This document shows, one piece after another, positions 1 to 6,983 of a DNA stretch of 8,963 bases (position 1 is the stretch's first letter; each line of letters opens with the position of its first letter). A program made the position numbers and the translations under genes. Source of the stretch: Firmicutes bacterium UBA3871 (GTDB lineage Bacteria > Bacillota > Clostridia > Peptostreptococcales > Anaerovoracaceae); NCBI GenBank assembly GCA_002392265.1, contig DGGP01000147.1:1-8963 (forward strand), read 5' to 3'. A model generated the notes under the pieces. The model worked only from the letters and a program-made list of their open reading frames with translations, had not been told where the DNA came from and did no database searches.

Positions 1-1956
1 ATGGGTACAATGCTCAAATACGGCTCTGAGGGCGCAAAGCAGTTCAATGAGATGTATGTGCTCCATCCGGCTCACGCAAAGGCACATTCCGAAGGCGACA
101 TTCATATTCACGACTTCGACTTTTATACTCTTACCATGACCTGCTGTCAGATCGACCTTTTAAAGCTTTTAAAGGACGGCTTTTCGACAGGACACGGACA
201 TCTCAGGGAGCCTAACGACATTGCCAGCTACAGTGCGCTTGCCTGCATTGCGATTCAGTCAAATCAGAACGACCAGCACGGCGGGCAGTCAATCCCTAAT
301 TTCGATTACGGCATGGCTCCGGGAGTTAAAAAGACCTACAAAAAGCTTTACTGGACAAACCTTGGAAAGCTGATAAATCTTTTCTATGATATTGACGATG
401 CAACCGAAAAGGTAAAGGAAATCGGAAAAACCATCGAAAAGAACGAAGGTGTATATCCTTGCATGGCATGGGACAACAACTACAAGGAGCTCGAAGCAGT
501 AGAACTTGCAAAGTTTATCGACAAGGAAAATATCGAGAAATTCCAGACAAAGGCCACAAAGTATGCTGATGAAGAAATTCGCAGAGCTACTTATCAGGCT
601 ATGGAAGCACTCGTTCACAATCTCAATACAATGCACTCCAGAGCAGGTGCACAGATTCCGTTCTCATCAATAAACTACGGAACAGACACCTCTCCTGAAG
701 GCAGACTTGTAATAGAAATGGTTCTGAAGGCTCAGGAAGCAGGTCTCGGACATGGTGAAACTCCGATTTTCCCAATACATATCTTCAAGGTAAAGGAAGG
801 CGTTTCCTACAATCCGGAAGATCCGAACTACGATCTCTTCAAGCTGGCACTGCGCGTATCCGCAAAGCGCCTCTTCCCGAACTTCTCGTTCCTCGACGCA
901 CCTTACAACAAGGCTTACTACAAGGAAGGAGATCCGAATACGGAGGTTGCTTACATGGGCTGCCGTACCAGAGTTATCGGAAACATGTACGATCCTACCC
1001 GTGAGGTAGTGGGTGGCAGAGGAAATCTTTCCTTCACATCCATCAACCTGCCGAGAATCGCTATAAAGGCGAACGGAAATCTCGAATTCTTCTTTGAAGA
1101 ACTCGATCGTAAGATTGACCTGTGCATTGAGCAGCTTGCTGAAAGATTCAAGATTCAGTGCTCAAAGAAGGTAAAGAATTTCCCGTTCCTGATGGGACAG
1201 GGAGTATGGCTCGATTCCGACAAGCTCGGTCCGGACGATACAGTTGAGGAAGTAATCAAGCACGGTACGCTGACAGTCGGCTTCATTGGTCTCGCAGAGT
1301 GCCTAAAGTGCCTCACAGGCAAGCACCACGGCGAATCAAAGGAAGCTCAGTCGCTCGGACTTGAAATTGTCGGCTACATGAGAAAGAGGCTCGACGAGGA
1401 AGCAAAGAAGACACACCTGAACTGGTCTCTTATTGCCACACCGGCAGAAGGACTTTCAGGACGCTTCGTTCGCATAGACAAGCAGAAATTCGGCATTATC
1501 GAAGGCGTTACGGACAAGGAATACTACACAAACTCATTCCACATTCCTGTATCATTCCCGATCAGCGCATTCGACAAGATCCGCCTCGAAGCACCTTACC
1601 ATGCACTGACTAACGGCGGACATATTTCCTATGTTGAGCTCGACGGAGATCCGCTTAAGAACCTCGATGCATTCGAACAGGTAGTTCGCTGCATGAAGGA
1701 AAACGGCGTAGGCTACGGCTCAATCAACCATCCTGTAGACCGCGACCCGGTTTGCGGATATACAGGAATCATAGATAATGAATGCCCTTGCTGCGGCCGT
1801 ACAGAGACAGGCGAAGCTGACGGATTTGAGAGAATCAGACGTATCACAGGCTATCTCGTAGGCGATATGAGCAAGTGGAACGACGCAAAGCGCAGTGAAG
1901 AAGGCGATCGCGTGGCTCATGGCGTAGAGGGCGGAGAAAATATGGAGCAGATTTAA
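1..1956 (+). CDS. nrdD: Anaerobic (class III) ribonucleoside-triphosphate reductase, 5'-truncated by window edge
   Basis: This is the catalytic subunit that reduces ribonucleoside triphosphates to dNTPs in the absence of oxygen, using a glycyl radical. The visible 651 residues hold the 10-stranded barrel and C-terminal parts. T-C48-C49-Q near the start and G-C321-R-T-R-V match the family's active-site cysteines, the second being the thiyl radical site. N342 in G-R-G-N-L aligns, from memory, with the asparagine of formate-using enzymes such as E. coli NrdD. The radical loop R-I-T-G617-Y-L is present. Just before it lies a zinc-ribbon-like cysteine group (C585, C595, C597, C598). The family is usually 700 residues or more with an N-terminal ATP-cone; the text here starts in the conserved M-G-T-M-L-K-Y-G block, so the ATG at base 1 is internal and the cone lies outside the window. 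nrdG follows after 6 nt. Lysine AAG and isoleucine ATC/ATT codons dominate by eye, which suggests high expression. Confidence 0.96.
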   Translation: MGTMLKYGSEGAKQFNEMYVLHPAHAKAHSEGDIHIHDFDFYTLTMTCCQIDLLKLLKDGFSTGHGHLREPNDIASYSALACIAIQSNQNDQHGGQSIPNFDYGMAPGVKKTYKKLYWTNLGKLINLFYDIDDATEKVKEIGKTIEKNEGVYPCMAWDNNYKELEAVELAKFIDKENIEKFQTKATKYADEEIRRATYQAMEALVHNLNTMHSRAGAQIPFSSINYGTDTSPEGRLVIEMVLKAQEAGLGHGETPIFPIHIFKVKEGVSYNPEDPNYDLFKLALRVSAKRLFPNFSFLDAPYNKAYYKEGDPNTEVAYMGCRTRVIGNMYDPTREVVGGRGNLSFTSINLPRIAIKANGNLEFFFEELDRKIDLCIEQLAERFKIQCSKKVKNFPFLMGQGVWLDSDKLGPDDTVEEVIKHGTLTVGFIGLAECLKCLTGKHHGESKEAQSLGLEIVGYMRKRLDEEAKKTHLNWSLIATPAEGLSGRFVRIDKQKFGIIEGVTDKEYYTNSFHIPVSFPISAFDKIRLEAPYHALTNGGHISYVELDGDPLKNLDAFEQVVRCMKENGVGYGSINHPVDRDPVCGYTGIIDNECPCCGRTETGEADGFERIRRITGYLVGDMSKWNDAKRSEEGDRVAHGVEGGENMEQI

Positions 1957-1962
1957 TTTATC

Positions 1963-2511
1963 ATGGATAATGTAATTAAATATGAAAACCAAAATGACGA
2001 TCTCGGCGAGCTTAGGCTCGCCGGTGTCGTCAGGGAATCAATAGTTGACGGCCCGGGGCTGAGATTTGCGATCTTTTGTCAGGGCTGTCCGCATGACTGC
2101 GAAGGCTGTCACAATCCGAAAACTCACGATTTCGAGGGTGGGTATATGTGTCCTGTTCAAAGGATTATGGATGCTATAGATGCAAATCCGCTGCTCGCCG
2201 GCGTAACATTTTCGGGCGGAGAGCCTATGTGCCAGCCGGAAGCATTTCTGACAATTGCAAAGGAATGTAAAAAACGCGGTCTCAATATTATGTGTTATAC
2301 GGGCTACACCTATGAGGAGCTACTTGAAATGACAAAGACGCAGCCTACTATAGGGGAGCTTTTATCACTTCTCGATTATCTGGTGGACGGAAGGTTTGTT
2401 CTCGCAGAGCGTGATTTGTCACTGCTGTTTAGAGGCAGCCGAAATCAGCGATACATCGATATGAACAAGACCCGCGAGACAGGAGAAGTAGCGCTTGTCA
2501 AAGAAGATTAG
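1963..2511 (+). CDS. nrdG: Anaerobic ribonucleotide reductase activating protein (radical SAM)
   Basis: NrdG is the radical SAM activase that places the glycyl radical on NrdD, using a 4Fe-4S cluster, S-adenosylmethionine and an electron donor. The cluster motif is C42-x3-C46-x2-C49 inside G-C-P-H-D-C-E-G-C-H-N, the NrdG-type pattern; a further cysteine, C39, sits just upstream. The SAM-contacting S84-G-G-E-P88 motif follows. At 182 residues it has the usual length of a stand-alone NrdG. The start is the ATG six bases after the nrdD stop. The only Shine-Dalgarno-like bases (GGAG, 1944-1947) lie about 15 nt upstream, inside nrdD, so translational coupling to nrdD is likely. No terminator hairpin is visible after the stop, so some read-through toward rpmB is possible. 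Family assignment is secure. Confidence 0.95.
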   Translation: MDNVIKYENQNDDLGELRLAGVVRESIVDGPGLRFAIFCQGCPHDCEGCHNPKTHDFEGGYMCPVQRIMDAIDANPLLAGVTFSGGEPMCQPEAFLTIAKECKKRGLNIMCYTGYTYEELLEMTKTQPTIGELLSLLDYLVDGRFVLAERDLSLLFRGSRNQRYIDMNKTRETGEVALVKED

Positions 2512-2529
2512 GTATTTTGAAAAAAGTGC

Positions 2530-2558
2530 TTGAAATTGTTGAAGCTGTATGATAAAAT
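2530..2558 (+). promoter_or_regulatory. Predicted sigma-A promoter of rpmB with extended -10
   Basis: TTGAAA at 2530-2535 and TAAAAT at 2553-2558 are separated by exactly 17 nt. TG at 2550-2551 sits one base before the -10 box and makes an extended -10. A transcript would start near 2565 and give a leader of about 48 nt before the rpmB ATG. The match is read directly; promoter activity is inferred. Confidence 0.75.
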
Positions 2559-2564
2559 ATCAAT

Positions 2565-2578
2565 GTTCGCGTGCGAAC
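2565..2578. repeat. Palindrome GTTCGC-GT-GCGAAC at the predicted rpmB transcript start
   Basis: Two 6-bp inverted arms flank a 2-base centre. As RNA this would fold as a 5-bp stem with a CGTG tetraloop at the extreme 5' end of the rpmB message. As DNA it could be an operator just downstream of the -10 box. Its half-sites point the opposite way from the Gram-positive LexA box (CGAAC-N4-GTTCG), so LexA is not supported. Function unknown. Confidence 0.5.
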
Positions 2579-2595
2579 TGATGAATAGAAATTAC

Positions 2596-2604
2596 AAGGA
2601 GGTG
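2596..2604 (+). promoter_or_regulatory. Strong ribosome binding site of rpmB
   Basis: AAGGAGGTG is a near-perfect match to the anti-Shine-Dalgarno sequence, with 8 nt between it and the ATG. It fixes the rpmB start and suits a highly expressed ribosomal protein gene. Confidence 0.9.
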
Positions 2605-2612
2605 CGGTAAAG

Positions 2613-2807
2613 ATGTCAAGAAAATGCGAAATTTGCGGTAAGGGACAGGTTTCCGGAAACAACGTTTCCCATTCCAACAGACACACTAGAAGAAAGTGGA
2701 ATGCTAACATCCAGACTGTTAAATTACAGGAAGAAAACGGAGCTGTTAGAAGAGCTAACGTATGCACTAGATGCATCAGATCCGGAAAAGTAAACCGTGC
2801 CATCTAA
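2613..2807 (+). CDS. rpmB: 50S ribosomal protein L28 (bL28), zinc-binding C+ form
   Basis: L28 is a small basic protein of the large ribosomal subunit. The 64-residue product has the family hallmarks: [11 protein letters not shown] at the N-terminus, the S-N-R-H-T-R-R-K-W block around residues 21-29, and a C-terminal C51-T-R-C54 knuckle. The two pairs C5/C8 and C51/C54 form the zinc-binding site of C+ type L28; many bacteria carry a second, zinc-free paralogue elsewhere that is induced under zinc starvation. The gene is bracketed by its own extended -10 promoter and a perfect-stem terminator, so it is probably monocistronic. Its position just upstream of an Asp23-family gene and recG is common in Firmicutes. 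Confidence 0.97.
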   Translation: MSRKCEICGKGQVSGNNVSHSNRHTRRKWNANIQTVKLQEENGAVRRANVCTRCIRSGKVNRAI

Positions 2808-2825
2808 TTTTCGATAAACGTAAGT

Positions 2826-2853
2826 AAAGACTCGTCATTGACGAGTCTTTTTT
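2826..2853 (+). terminator. Intrinsic terminator of rpmB
   Basis: An 11-bp perfect stem (AAAGACTCGTC / GACGAGTCTTT) with loop ATT is followed by a run of six T, of which the first three also pair in the stem. It begins 18 nt after the rpmB stop. The 3' arm and loop also carry TTGACG, a candidate -35 box for the next gene. Confidence 0.9.
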
Positions 2854-2866
2854 CATACCTTAAAAT
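2838..2866 (+). promoter_or_regulatory. Predicted promoter of the asp23-recG-rsmD operon, nested in the rpmB terminator
   Basis: TTGACG at 2838-2843 and TAAAAT at 2861-2866 have the ideal 17-nt spacing. The -35 box starts in the loop of the rpmB terminator and runs into its 3' arm. Transcription would start near 2873, only a few bases before the Shine-Dalgarno (2876-2880), giving a leader of roughly 14 nt. The sequence match is clear; activity is inferred. Confidence 0.65.
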
Positions 2867-2886
2867 AGTATTATCGGAGGTTTAAC

Positions 2887-3282
2887 ATGCTCGAATTAAC
2901 TACAGATTTCGGAACGATAACGGTATCAAAAAATGTGATATCCAGAATAATCAGCGAGGCTGTCGATGAGTTTGAAGGTGAGGTTCACCTGACAAACAGA
3001 AAGGGAAAGCCTTTAAAACTGAAAAACGAAAACGGTTTTGTCGAAAACTCTTCGGCAATGGATATAAAGCTGAGCGGTGACGGAATTTACATTCGCTTTT
3101 TTGTGCTGATGAAAATAGGCATGAGCATTTCAGCGGTAACAAACAGAATGTTTGATTATATTACGGAGGAAATACTTGCCGCAACGGGCATGACTCCCGC
3201 AGAGATGGCAATCGTGATAACGGGTATGTACACCAAAGAGATAAAGAACGTAGGAAAGAGAAACATCGAAGTAAAGAGATAG
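2887..3282 (+). CDS. Asp23/Gls24 family protein (YloU-like)
   Basis: A 131-residue protein resembling the Asp23/Gls24 (YloU) family, a group of small cytosolic proteins tied to envelope stress in Firmicutes whose molecular role is poorly known. What is visible: the opening G-T-I-T-V-S-K-N-V-I block typical of the family, a central beta-rich part with D-I-K-L-S-G-D-G-I-Y-I-R, a helical stretch (S-A-V-T-N-R-M-F-D-Y-I-T-E-E-I), and a basic C-terminal tail. No signal peptide or membrane segment is seen. GGAGG ends 6 nt before the ATG and fixes the start. In many Firmicutes this gene is followed by fakA (DAK domain) and then recG; here recG starts 3 nt after the stop. Its sequence is divergent, so the family call rests on both pattern and position. 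Confidence 0.77.
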   Translation: MLELTTDFGTITVSKNVISRIISEAVDEFEGEVHLTNRKGKPLKLKNENGFVENSSAMDIKLSGDGIYIRFFVLMKIGMSISAVTNRMFDYITEEILAATGMTPAEMAIVITGMYTKEIKNVGKRNIEVKR

Positions 3283-3285
3283 AAA

Positions 3286-5325
3286 ATGGACTTGAGCTCA
3301 TCCGTAACGGAGATAAAAGGCGTAGGCAGTAAAAAGGCCGAGCTGCTTGAAAAACTGAATATATTCTCGCTAAATGATCTCCTCGCGCACTATCCGAGAA
3401 CTTACCAGGACAGGACCAATATAAGGCGCATCAGGGAGCTTTCAAACGGAGAAGAAGCACTGATCAGCGGCAGAGTTCTGCGGTCGGTGTTAACCGGAAA
3501 TCCGTATAAAAAACCGGTTCTGCACATACTCATTGGCGACGGTAGCGGAATCAACCTCGAGGTTATATTCTTTAACGGAAAATGGTTAAAGGACAGCATT
3601 AAAATCGGGGAGGAGTATTCATTTTTTGGCAGGGCTGAAATTAAATACGGAAAATATTCGATGCTTCATCCGGAATATTCAAAGGGCGACGCCGAAGGCA
3701 GCGAGGCAATTTTACCCATATATCCTCTGACCGAGGGACTCAGACAAAGCGATTTACGCAAATGGGTTCGCGAAGCCTTAAAAACAGTTGCTGATGATGA
3801 AGAATATCTGCCCGAGTGGCTGATTAAAAAATATAACCTCTGTGCACACGGCTATGCACTCAGAAACCTTCACTTTCCAAACGACAGGCAAAGCTTTGCC
3901 GAAGCAAAGTACAGACTCATATTCGATGAGCTTTTGATGCTTCAGCTGGGAATAATGATTGTGCGAGAGGATGAATCGCATGAAAAAGGCATAGCTTTTT
4001 CAAAGGAAAAAAGCGCAGATGAGTTTGTTGCATCGCTTCCGTATTCCTTAACCGGTGCCCAGAGCAGAGTCATAGGCGAGATTATGAATGATCTGGAGTC
4101 GACAAAGGCAATGAACCGCCTGGTTCAGGGTGATGTCGGCTCGGGCAAAACAGCCGTAGCTGAAATAGCGCTTTTCAAGGCCGTAAAATGCGGATATCAG
4201 GGCGCAATGATGGCTCCGACAGAAATCCTTGCAAAGCAGCATTTCGCTGAAATGAAGCGCATTTTTGAGCCTTTCGGCATAAATGTAGACTTCCTCGGCG
4301 GAAATCTGACTGCAAAGGAGAGGCGCGCTGCACTTGCACGGCTTGCTGCCGGCGAGACGGACATAATAGTCGGAACACATGCGCTGGTTCAGCCCGATGT
4401 AAAGTTTGCAAATGTGGGGCTGGTTATAACGGATGAACAGCACAGATTTGGCGTAAATCAGAGAAAGCTTCTTACCGAAAAAGGTGATTCGCCAAACAGA
4501 CTCGTAATGACTGCAACGCCTATACCGAGGACACTTGCGGTAATTCTTTACGGAGATCTCGATATATCGATTATAGATGAGCTGCCACCGGGCAGGCAAA
4601 AGGTGACAACAAAGGCGGTAACGGAGAATGGACGAATCAAGGCTTATGAATTGATGCGTTCGGAGGTAAAAAACGGCAGGCAGTGCTATATAGTGGCGCC
4701 TCTGATAGAGGACTCGGAAAGCTATGGTGCCAGATCTGCCGAAAGCATATACGAAGAGGTAAAAACGGGCTTTTCGGACATGCGTGTCAGCCTTCTTCAC
4801 GGTGCGATGAAGCAGGCCGAAAAGGATGACATAATGGGCAGATTTGCATCAGGCGAGATAGATATTCTGATTTCGACGGTTGTAATTGAGGTCGGCATAA
4901 ATGTGCCGAATGCCACAGTAATGATAATCGAAAATAGCGAACGCTTCGGGCTGGCACAGCTTCATCAGCTGAGAGGCCGCATAGGGCGGGGAAGCCACAA
5001 ATCCTACTGTGTGCTGGTTCTCGGCTCTGACGGCGAAATAGCGCGTGAGAGAGCCAAAATAATGTGCGAAAGCTCGGACGGCTTTTACATATCCGAGCAG
5101 GATCTGAAGCTTCGCGGGCCGGGAGAAATCTTTGGAACGCGCCAGCACGGACTGCCTGACATGAAGCTTGCCGATATGGCGAGACATTCTAAAATCCTTG
5201 CTGCATCGCAAAGCGCGGCAAAGGAAATTATCGGCTCGGATAAAAAACTTGAAAAGGCTGAAAACAGCGCACTTGCAGATGCTGTGAGAAGACTCTTCGG
5301 AGGCAGCCTAGAGCTGCAGCTTTAA
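3286..5325 (+). CDS. recG: ATP-dependent DNA helicase RecG
   Basis: RecG is a superfamily 2 translocase that remodels stalled replication forks and branched recombination intermediates. The 679 residues match the family's usual length and order: N-terminal wedge/OB region (about 1-150), Walker A in G282-D-V-G-S-G-K288-T289, DEQH box at 383-386 (the normal RecG form of motif II), motif III T409-A-T-P-I-P-R-T, motif VI Q561-L-R-G-R-I-G-R568, and the C-terminal TRG-type segment L609-R-G-P-G-E with G-T-R-Q-H-G ending at 622. The ATG lies 3 nt after the Asp23-family stop and has no good Shine-Dalgarno, so its translation is probably coupled to that gene. ATA isoleucine codons are frequent by eye, unlike nrdD and ackA, which fits modest expression. 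A long reverse-strand open frame inside it is a shadow. Confidence 0.98.
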   Translation: MDLSSSVTEIKGVGSKKAELLEKLNIFSLNDLLAHYPRTYQDRTNIRRIRELSNGEEALISGRVLRSVLTGNPYKKPVLHILIGDGSGINLEVIFFNGKWLKDSIKIGEEYSFFGRAEIKYGKYSMLHPEYSKGDAEGSEAILPIYPLTEGLRQSDLRKWVREALKTVADDEEYLPEWLIKKYNLCAHGYALRNLHFPNDRQSFAEAKYRLIFDELLMLQLGIMIVREDESHEKGIAFSKEKSADEFVASLPYSLTGAQSRVIGEIMNDLESTKAMNRLVQGDVGSGKTAVAEIALFKAVKCGYQGAMMAPTEILAKQHFAEMKRIFEPFGINVDFLGGNLTAKERRAALARLAAGETDIIVGTHALVQPDVKFANVGLVITDEQHRFGVNQRKLLTEKGDSPNRLVMTATPIPRTLAVILYGDLDISIIDELPPGRQKVTTKAVTENGRIKAYELMRSEVKNGRQCYIVAPLIEDSESYGARSAESIYEEVKTGFSDMRVSLLHGAMKQAEKDDIMGRFASGEIDILISTVVIEVGINVPNATVMIIENSERFGLAQLHQLRGRIGRGSHKSYCVLVLGSDGEIARERAKIMCESSDGFYISEQDLKLRGPGEIFGTRQHGLPDMKLADMARHSKILAASQSAAKEIIGSDKKLEKAENSALADAVRRLFGGSLELQL

Positions 5326-5356
5326 CAAAAATTGCCGGAAAGGACAAAAGACTTAA

Positions 5357-5893
5357 ATGAGAATTATAGCAGGAGATTACAAGGGCAGGAGACTGATTAT
5401 GCCTCCCGATAACAATGTGCGTCCGACGACTGAAAAGGTAAAGGAAGCAATTTTTTCAATGATTCAGTTTGACCTCGATGATGCACTTTGCATAGATGTT
5501 TTTGCAGGGATAGGAAATCTCGGACTTGAGGCACTTTCAAGAGGGGCGAGATTCTGCTATTTCTGTGACAGCAGTCGCCAGAGCCTCGAGCTGGTCAGAC
5601 AAAATGTTGAAATGTGCAGAGCTGAAGAGTATTCGGCTTTGATACAGGGGGACTACAGCAAGACGATTGCAAGCATCCCCGAGCAGGCGGATATAATCTT
5701 TTTGGATCCGCCCTACAAAAAGGGTCTGATGCTTGACTGCTTTGAGAAGATCAGAGAAAATGAAAGACTGGCAGACGAAGGAATTATTGTCGCAGAGCAC
5801 GGTGAAAGGGAGATACTCGCAAATGAAATTTCCGGCTACAGGAAAATTAAAGAAAAGAAATACGGTTCGATAGTAGTTTCAATATATGCTTGA
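5357..5893 (+). CDS. rsmD: 16S rRNA (guanine(966)-N2)-methyltransferase RsmD
   Basis: RsmD methylates N2 of G966 in 16S rRNA on the assembling small subunit, using S-adenosylmethionine. The 178 residues are the full family length. The N-terminus M-R-I-I-A-G-D-Y-K-G-R-R-L is the standard start and confirms the ATG. The SAM-binding motif I is D47-V-F-A-G-I-G-N-L-G56, and the catalytic N-methyltransferase motif IV is D117-P-P-Y120. The gene follows recG by 31 nt with no terminator between, so it probably shares that transcript. An AAAGGA sequence lies about 12 nt before the ATG, a somewhat distant ribosome site. The pairing with coaD downstream (ylbH-ylbI in Bacillus) is conserved across Firmicutes. 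Confidence 0.96.
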   Translation: MRIIAGDYKGRRLIMPPDNNVRPTTEKVKEAIFSMIQFDLDDALCIDVFAGIGNLGLEALSRGARFCYFCDSSRQSLELVRQNVEMCRAEEYSALIQGDYSKTIASIPEQADIIFLDPPYKKGLMLDCFEKIRENERLADEGIIVAEHGEREILANEISGYRKIKEKKYGSIVVSIYA

Positions 5894-5918
5894 ATTTTTA
5901 TCCTTAATTTGCTAAAAT
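5890..5918 (+). promoter_or_regulatory. Predicted promoter of coaD with extended -10, overlapping the rsmD stop
   Basis: TTGAAT at 5890-5895 and TAAAAT at 5913-5918 are 17 nt apart, with TG at 5910-5911 forming an extended -10. The -35 box contains the TGA stop of rsmD. A transcript would start near 5925, about 22 nt before the coaD ATG. Read directly from sequence; activity is inferred. Confidence 0.7.
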
Positions 5919-5935
5919 TGAGTGTAATTTAATTT

Positions 5936-5949
5936 GGAGGCATGTGATG
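5936..5949 (+). promoter_or_regulatory. coaD ribosome site and overlapping start codons
   Basis: GGAGG at 5936-5940 is followed by three overlapping start codons in ATGTGATG: ATG at 5942 (read as ATG-TGA, a start directly followed by a stop), GTG at 5944 and ATG at 5947. The last two are in the coaD frame. Spacing to the Shine-Dalgarno is 1, 3 and 6 nt in turn, so 5947 is the best start. Confidence 0.7.
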
Positions 5950-6426
5950 TCCAAAAAGGCGCTTTATGCAGGATCGTTCGATCCCATAACAAACGGTCAT
6001 TTAGATCTCATCAGGAGGGCTTCAAAGCTTTGTGACGAGCTGGTTGTAGGTGTTGTGGTAAATCCGGGCAAGAACCCGTTTTTTACACTGGAGGAGCGTA
6101 AGTCCATGATAGAGGAGGTTACTTCTGATTTACCGAATGTCAGCGTAGGTTATTTTTCGGGGCTGCTCGCGGATTATGTCAACGATAACGGGTTTGACAT
6201 AGTTTTCAGAGGGCTCAGAGGAACATCCGATCTGGATGCTGAAATGGCTATGGCTCAGATGAACGGCAGGCTCTACAGCCGTGGTGCCGAGACGGTTTTT
6301 TTAATGACGGCGCCGGAATATTCGTTTGTAAGTTCCAGCATGATGAAAGAAGTTTTTACATTGGGCGGCAGCATCGAGGGATTGGTACCGGCCGAGGTAA
6401 TAAAATACATGCAGAGCAAAAGATAA
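5947..6426 (+). CDS. coaD: Phosphopantetheine adenylyltransferase
   Basis: CoaD transfers AMP from ATP to 4'-phosphopantetheine, giving dephospho-CoA, the penultimate step of coenzyme A synthesis in the cytosol. The 159-residue product has the full bacterial CoaD pattern: A-G-S-F-D-P near residue 10, the nucleotidyltransferase T15-N-G-H18 motif, the F-R-G-L-R-G-T-S-D-L-D-A-E substrate region in the middle, and S-S-S-M-M-K-E near the C-terminus. The ATG at 5947 is preferred over an in-frame GTG one codon earlier because its spacing from GGAGG is 6 nt rather than 3. A coiled-coil protein gene follows after 12 nt, so the two are probably cotranscribed and end at the terminator near 7000. Confidence 0.96.
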   Translation: MSKKALYAGSFDPITNGHLDLIRRASKLCDELVVGVVVNPGKNPFFTLEERKSMIEEVTSDLPNVSVGYFSGLLADYVNDNGFDIVFRGLRGTSDLDAEMAMAQMNGRLYSRGAETVFLMTAPEYSFVSSSMMKEVFTLGGSIEGLVPAEVIKYMQSKR

Positions 6427-6438
6427 CAGGAGGAACAG

Positions 6439-6963
6439 ATGAAGGTTTTAGAATTACTTGATGAAATTGAAGATATAATTGATACGGCGTCAGGCTTTCC
6501 GCTTACAGGAAAAATCATGGTAGATGCATCTGAAATCCTGGAAATCGTAAAGGAAATCAGAGTTGAGCTTCCTGATGAAATCCAGCAGGCTCAGTGGATA
6601 AAGCAGGAAAGACAGCGTATCCTCGACGAGGCAAAAAAGGAATACGAAGACATTCTGAACAAGGCTCAGCAGCAGGCTGAAGCACTTATCGAAAATGATG
6701 ATATTGTAATCCGCGCAAAGAAGCGTGCAGACGAGATCATGACAATATCCGAAGAAAACTGCAAGAATTTAAAGATGCAGACATTTGATTATGTTGACGG
6801 TATTTTGTACAGCTTTCAGGAAAAGATGGACCAGCTTTCAGCCGTATATCTCGGTGATATGATAGGCAATCTTGAAAAGAGCTTTGAAACAATTAACGCA
6901 ACTCTTTCCGAGAACAGAAATGAAATCAAAGAGATGGCCTATCGCGCTCAGGCTGAGGACTAG
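6439..6963 (+). CDS. Conserved coiled-coil protein of unknown function (often labelled ATPase)
   Basis: A 174-residue, highly charged, almost wholly helical protein. From memory, close relatives recur beside coaD in many Clostridia under loose names such as ATPase or V-type ATPase subunit H-like, but I see no Walker motif or other nucleotide site. Residues 1-45 form a conserved head (L-L-D-E-I-E-D-I-I-D-T-A-S-G-F-P-L-T-G-K). Residues 46-110 are rich in E, K, Q and A with heptad-like spacing, which predicts a long coiled coil resembling DivIVA or ATP synthase stalk helices. A second helical part covers roughly 117-168. There is no signal peptide or membrane span, so it should be cytosolic. AGGAGGA just before the ATG gives a strong ribosome site. 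Cotranscription with coaD is likely; function is unknown. Confidence 0.85.
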   Translation: MKVLELLDEIEDIIDTASGFPLTGKIMVDASEILEIVKEIRVELPDEIQQAQWIKQERQRILDEAKKEYEDILNKAQQQAEALIENDDIVIRAKKRADEIMTISEENCKNLKMQTFDYVDGILYSFQEKMDQLSAVYLGDMIGNLEKSFETINATLSENRNEIKEMAYRAQAED

Positions 6964-6983
6964 TCAGATAATAACCGGTATAT

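Noticed and set aside
1..3. ATG at base 1 as the true start of nrdD
   Set aside because: The family has an N-terminal ATP-cone and the visible text begins inside a conserved core block, so this Met is internal and the gene is cut by the window edge.
2565..2578. LexA (SOS) box upstream of rpmB
   Set aside because: The Gram-positive box is CGAAC-N4-GTTCG; here the half-sites are in the opposite order, and rpmB is not a typical SOS gene.
4048..4800. Long reverse-strand open frame (250 codons) inside recG
   Set aside because: It lies wholly within a full-length recG with all helicase motifs, has no recognisable domain and an unnatural composition rich in R, C, Y and H. It is a shadow of the forward gene.
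5303..5321. Hairpin GCAGC-CTAGA-GCTGC and palindrome AGCTGCAGCT at the recG end as a terminator
   Set aside because: The stem is short, lies within the coding sequence and is not followed by a T run; transcription into rsmD is expected.
6439..6963. Naming the coiled-coil gene as a V-type ATPase subunit or DivIVA
   Set aside because: The likeness is only to charged helical composition; no ATP synthase partner genes are nearby and no DivIVA membrane-binding head is evident.
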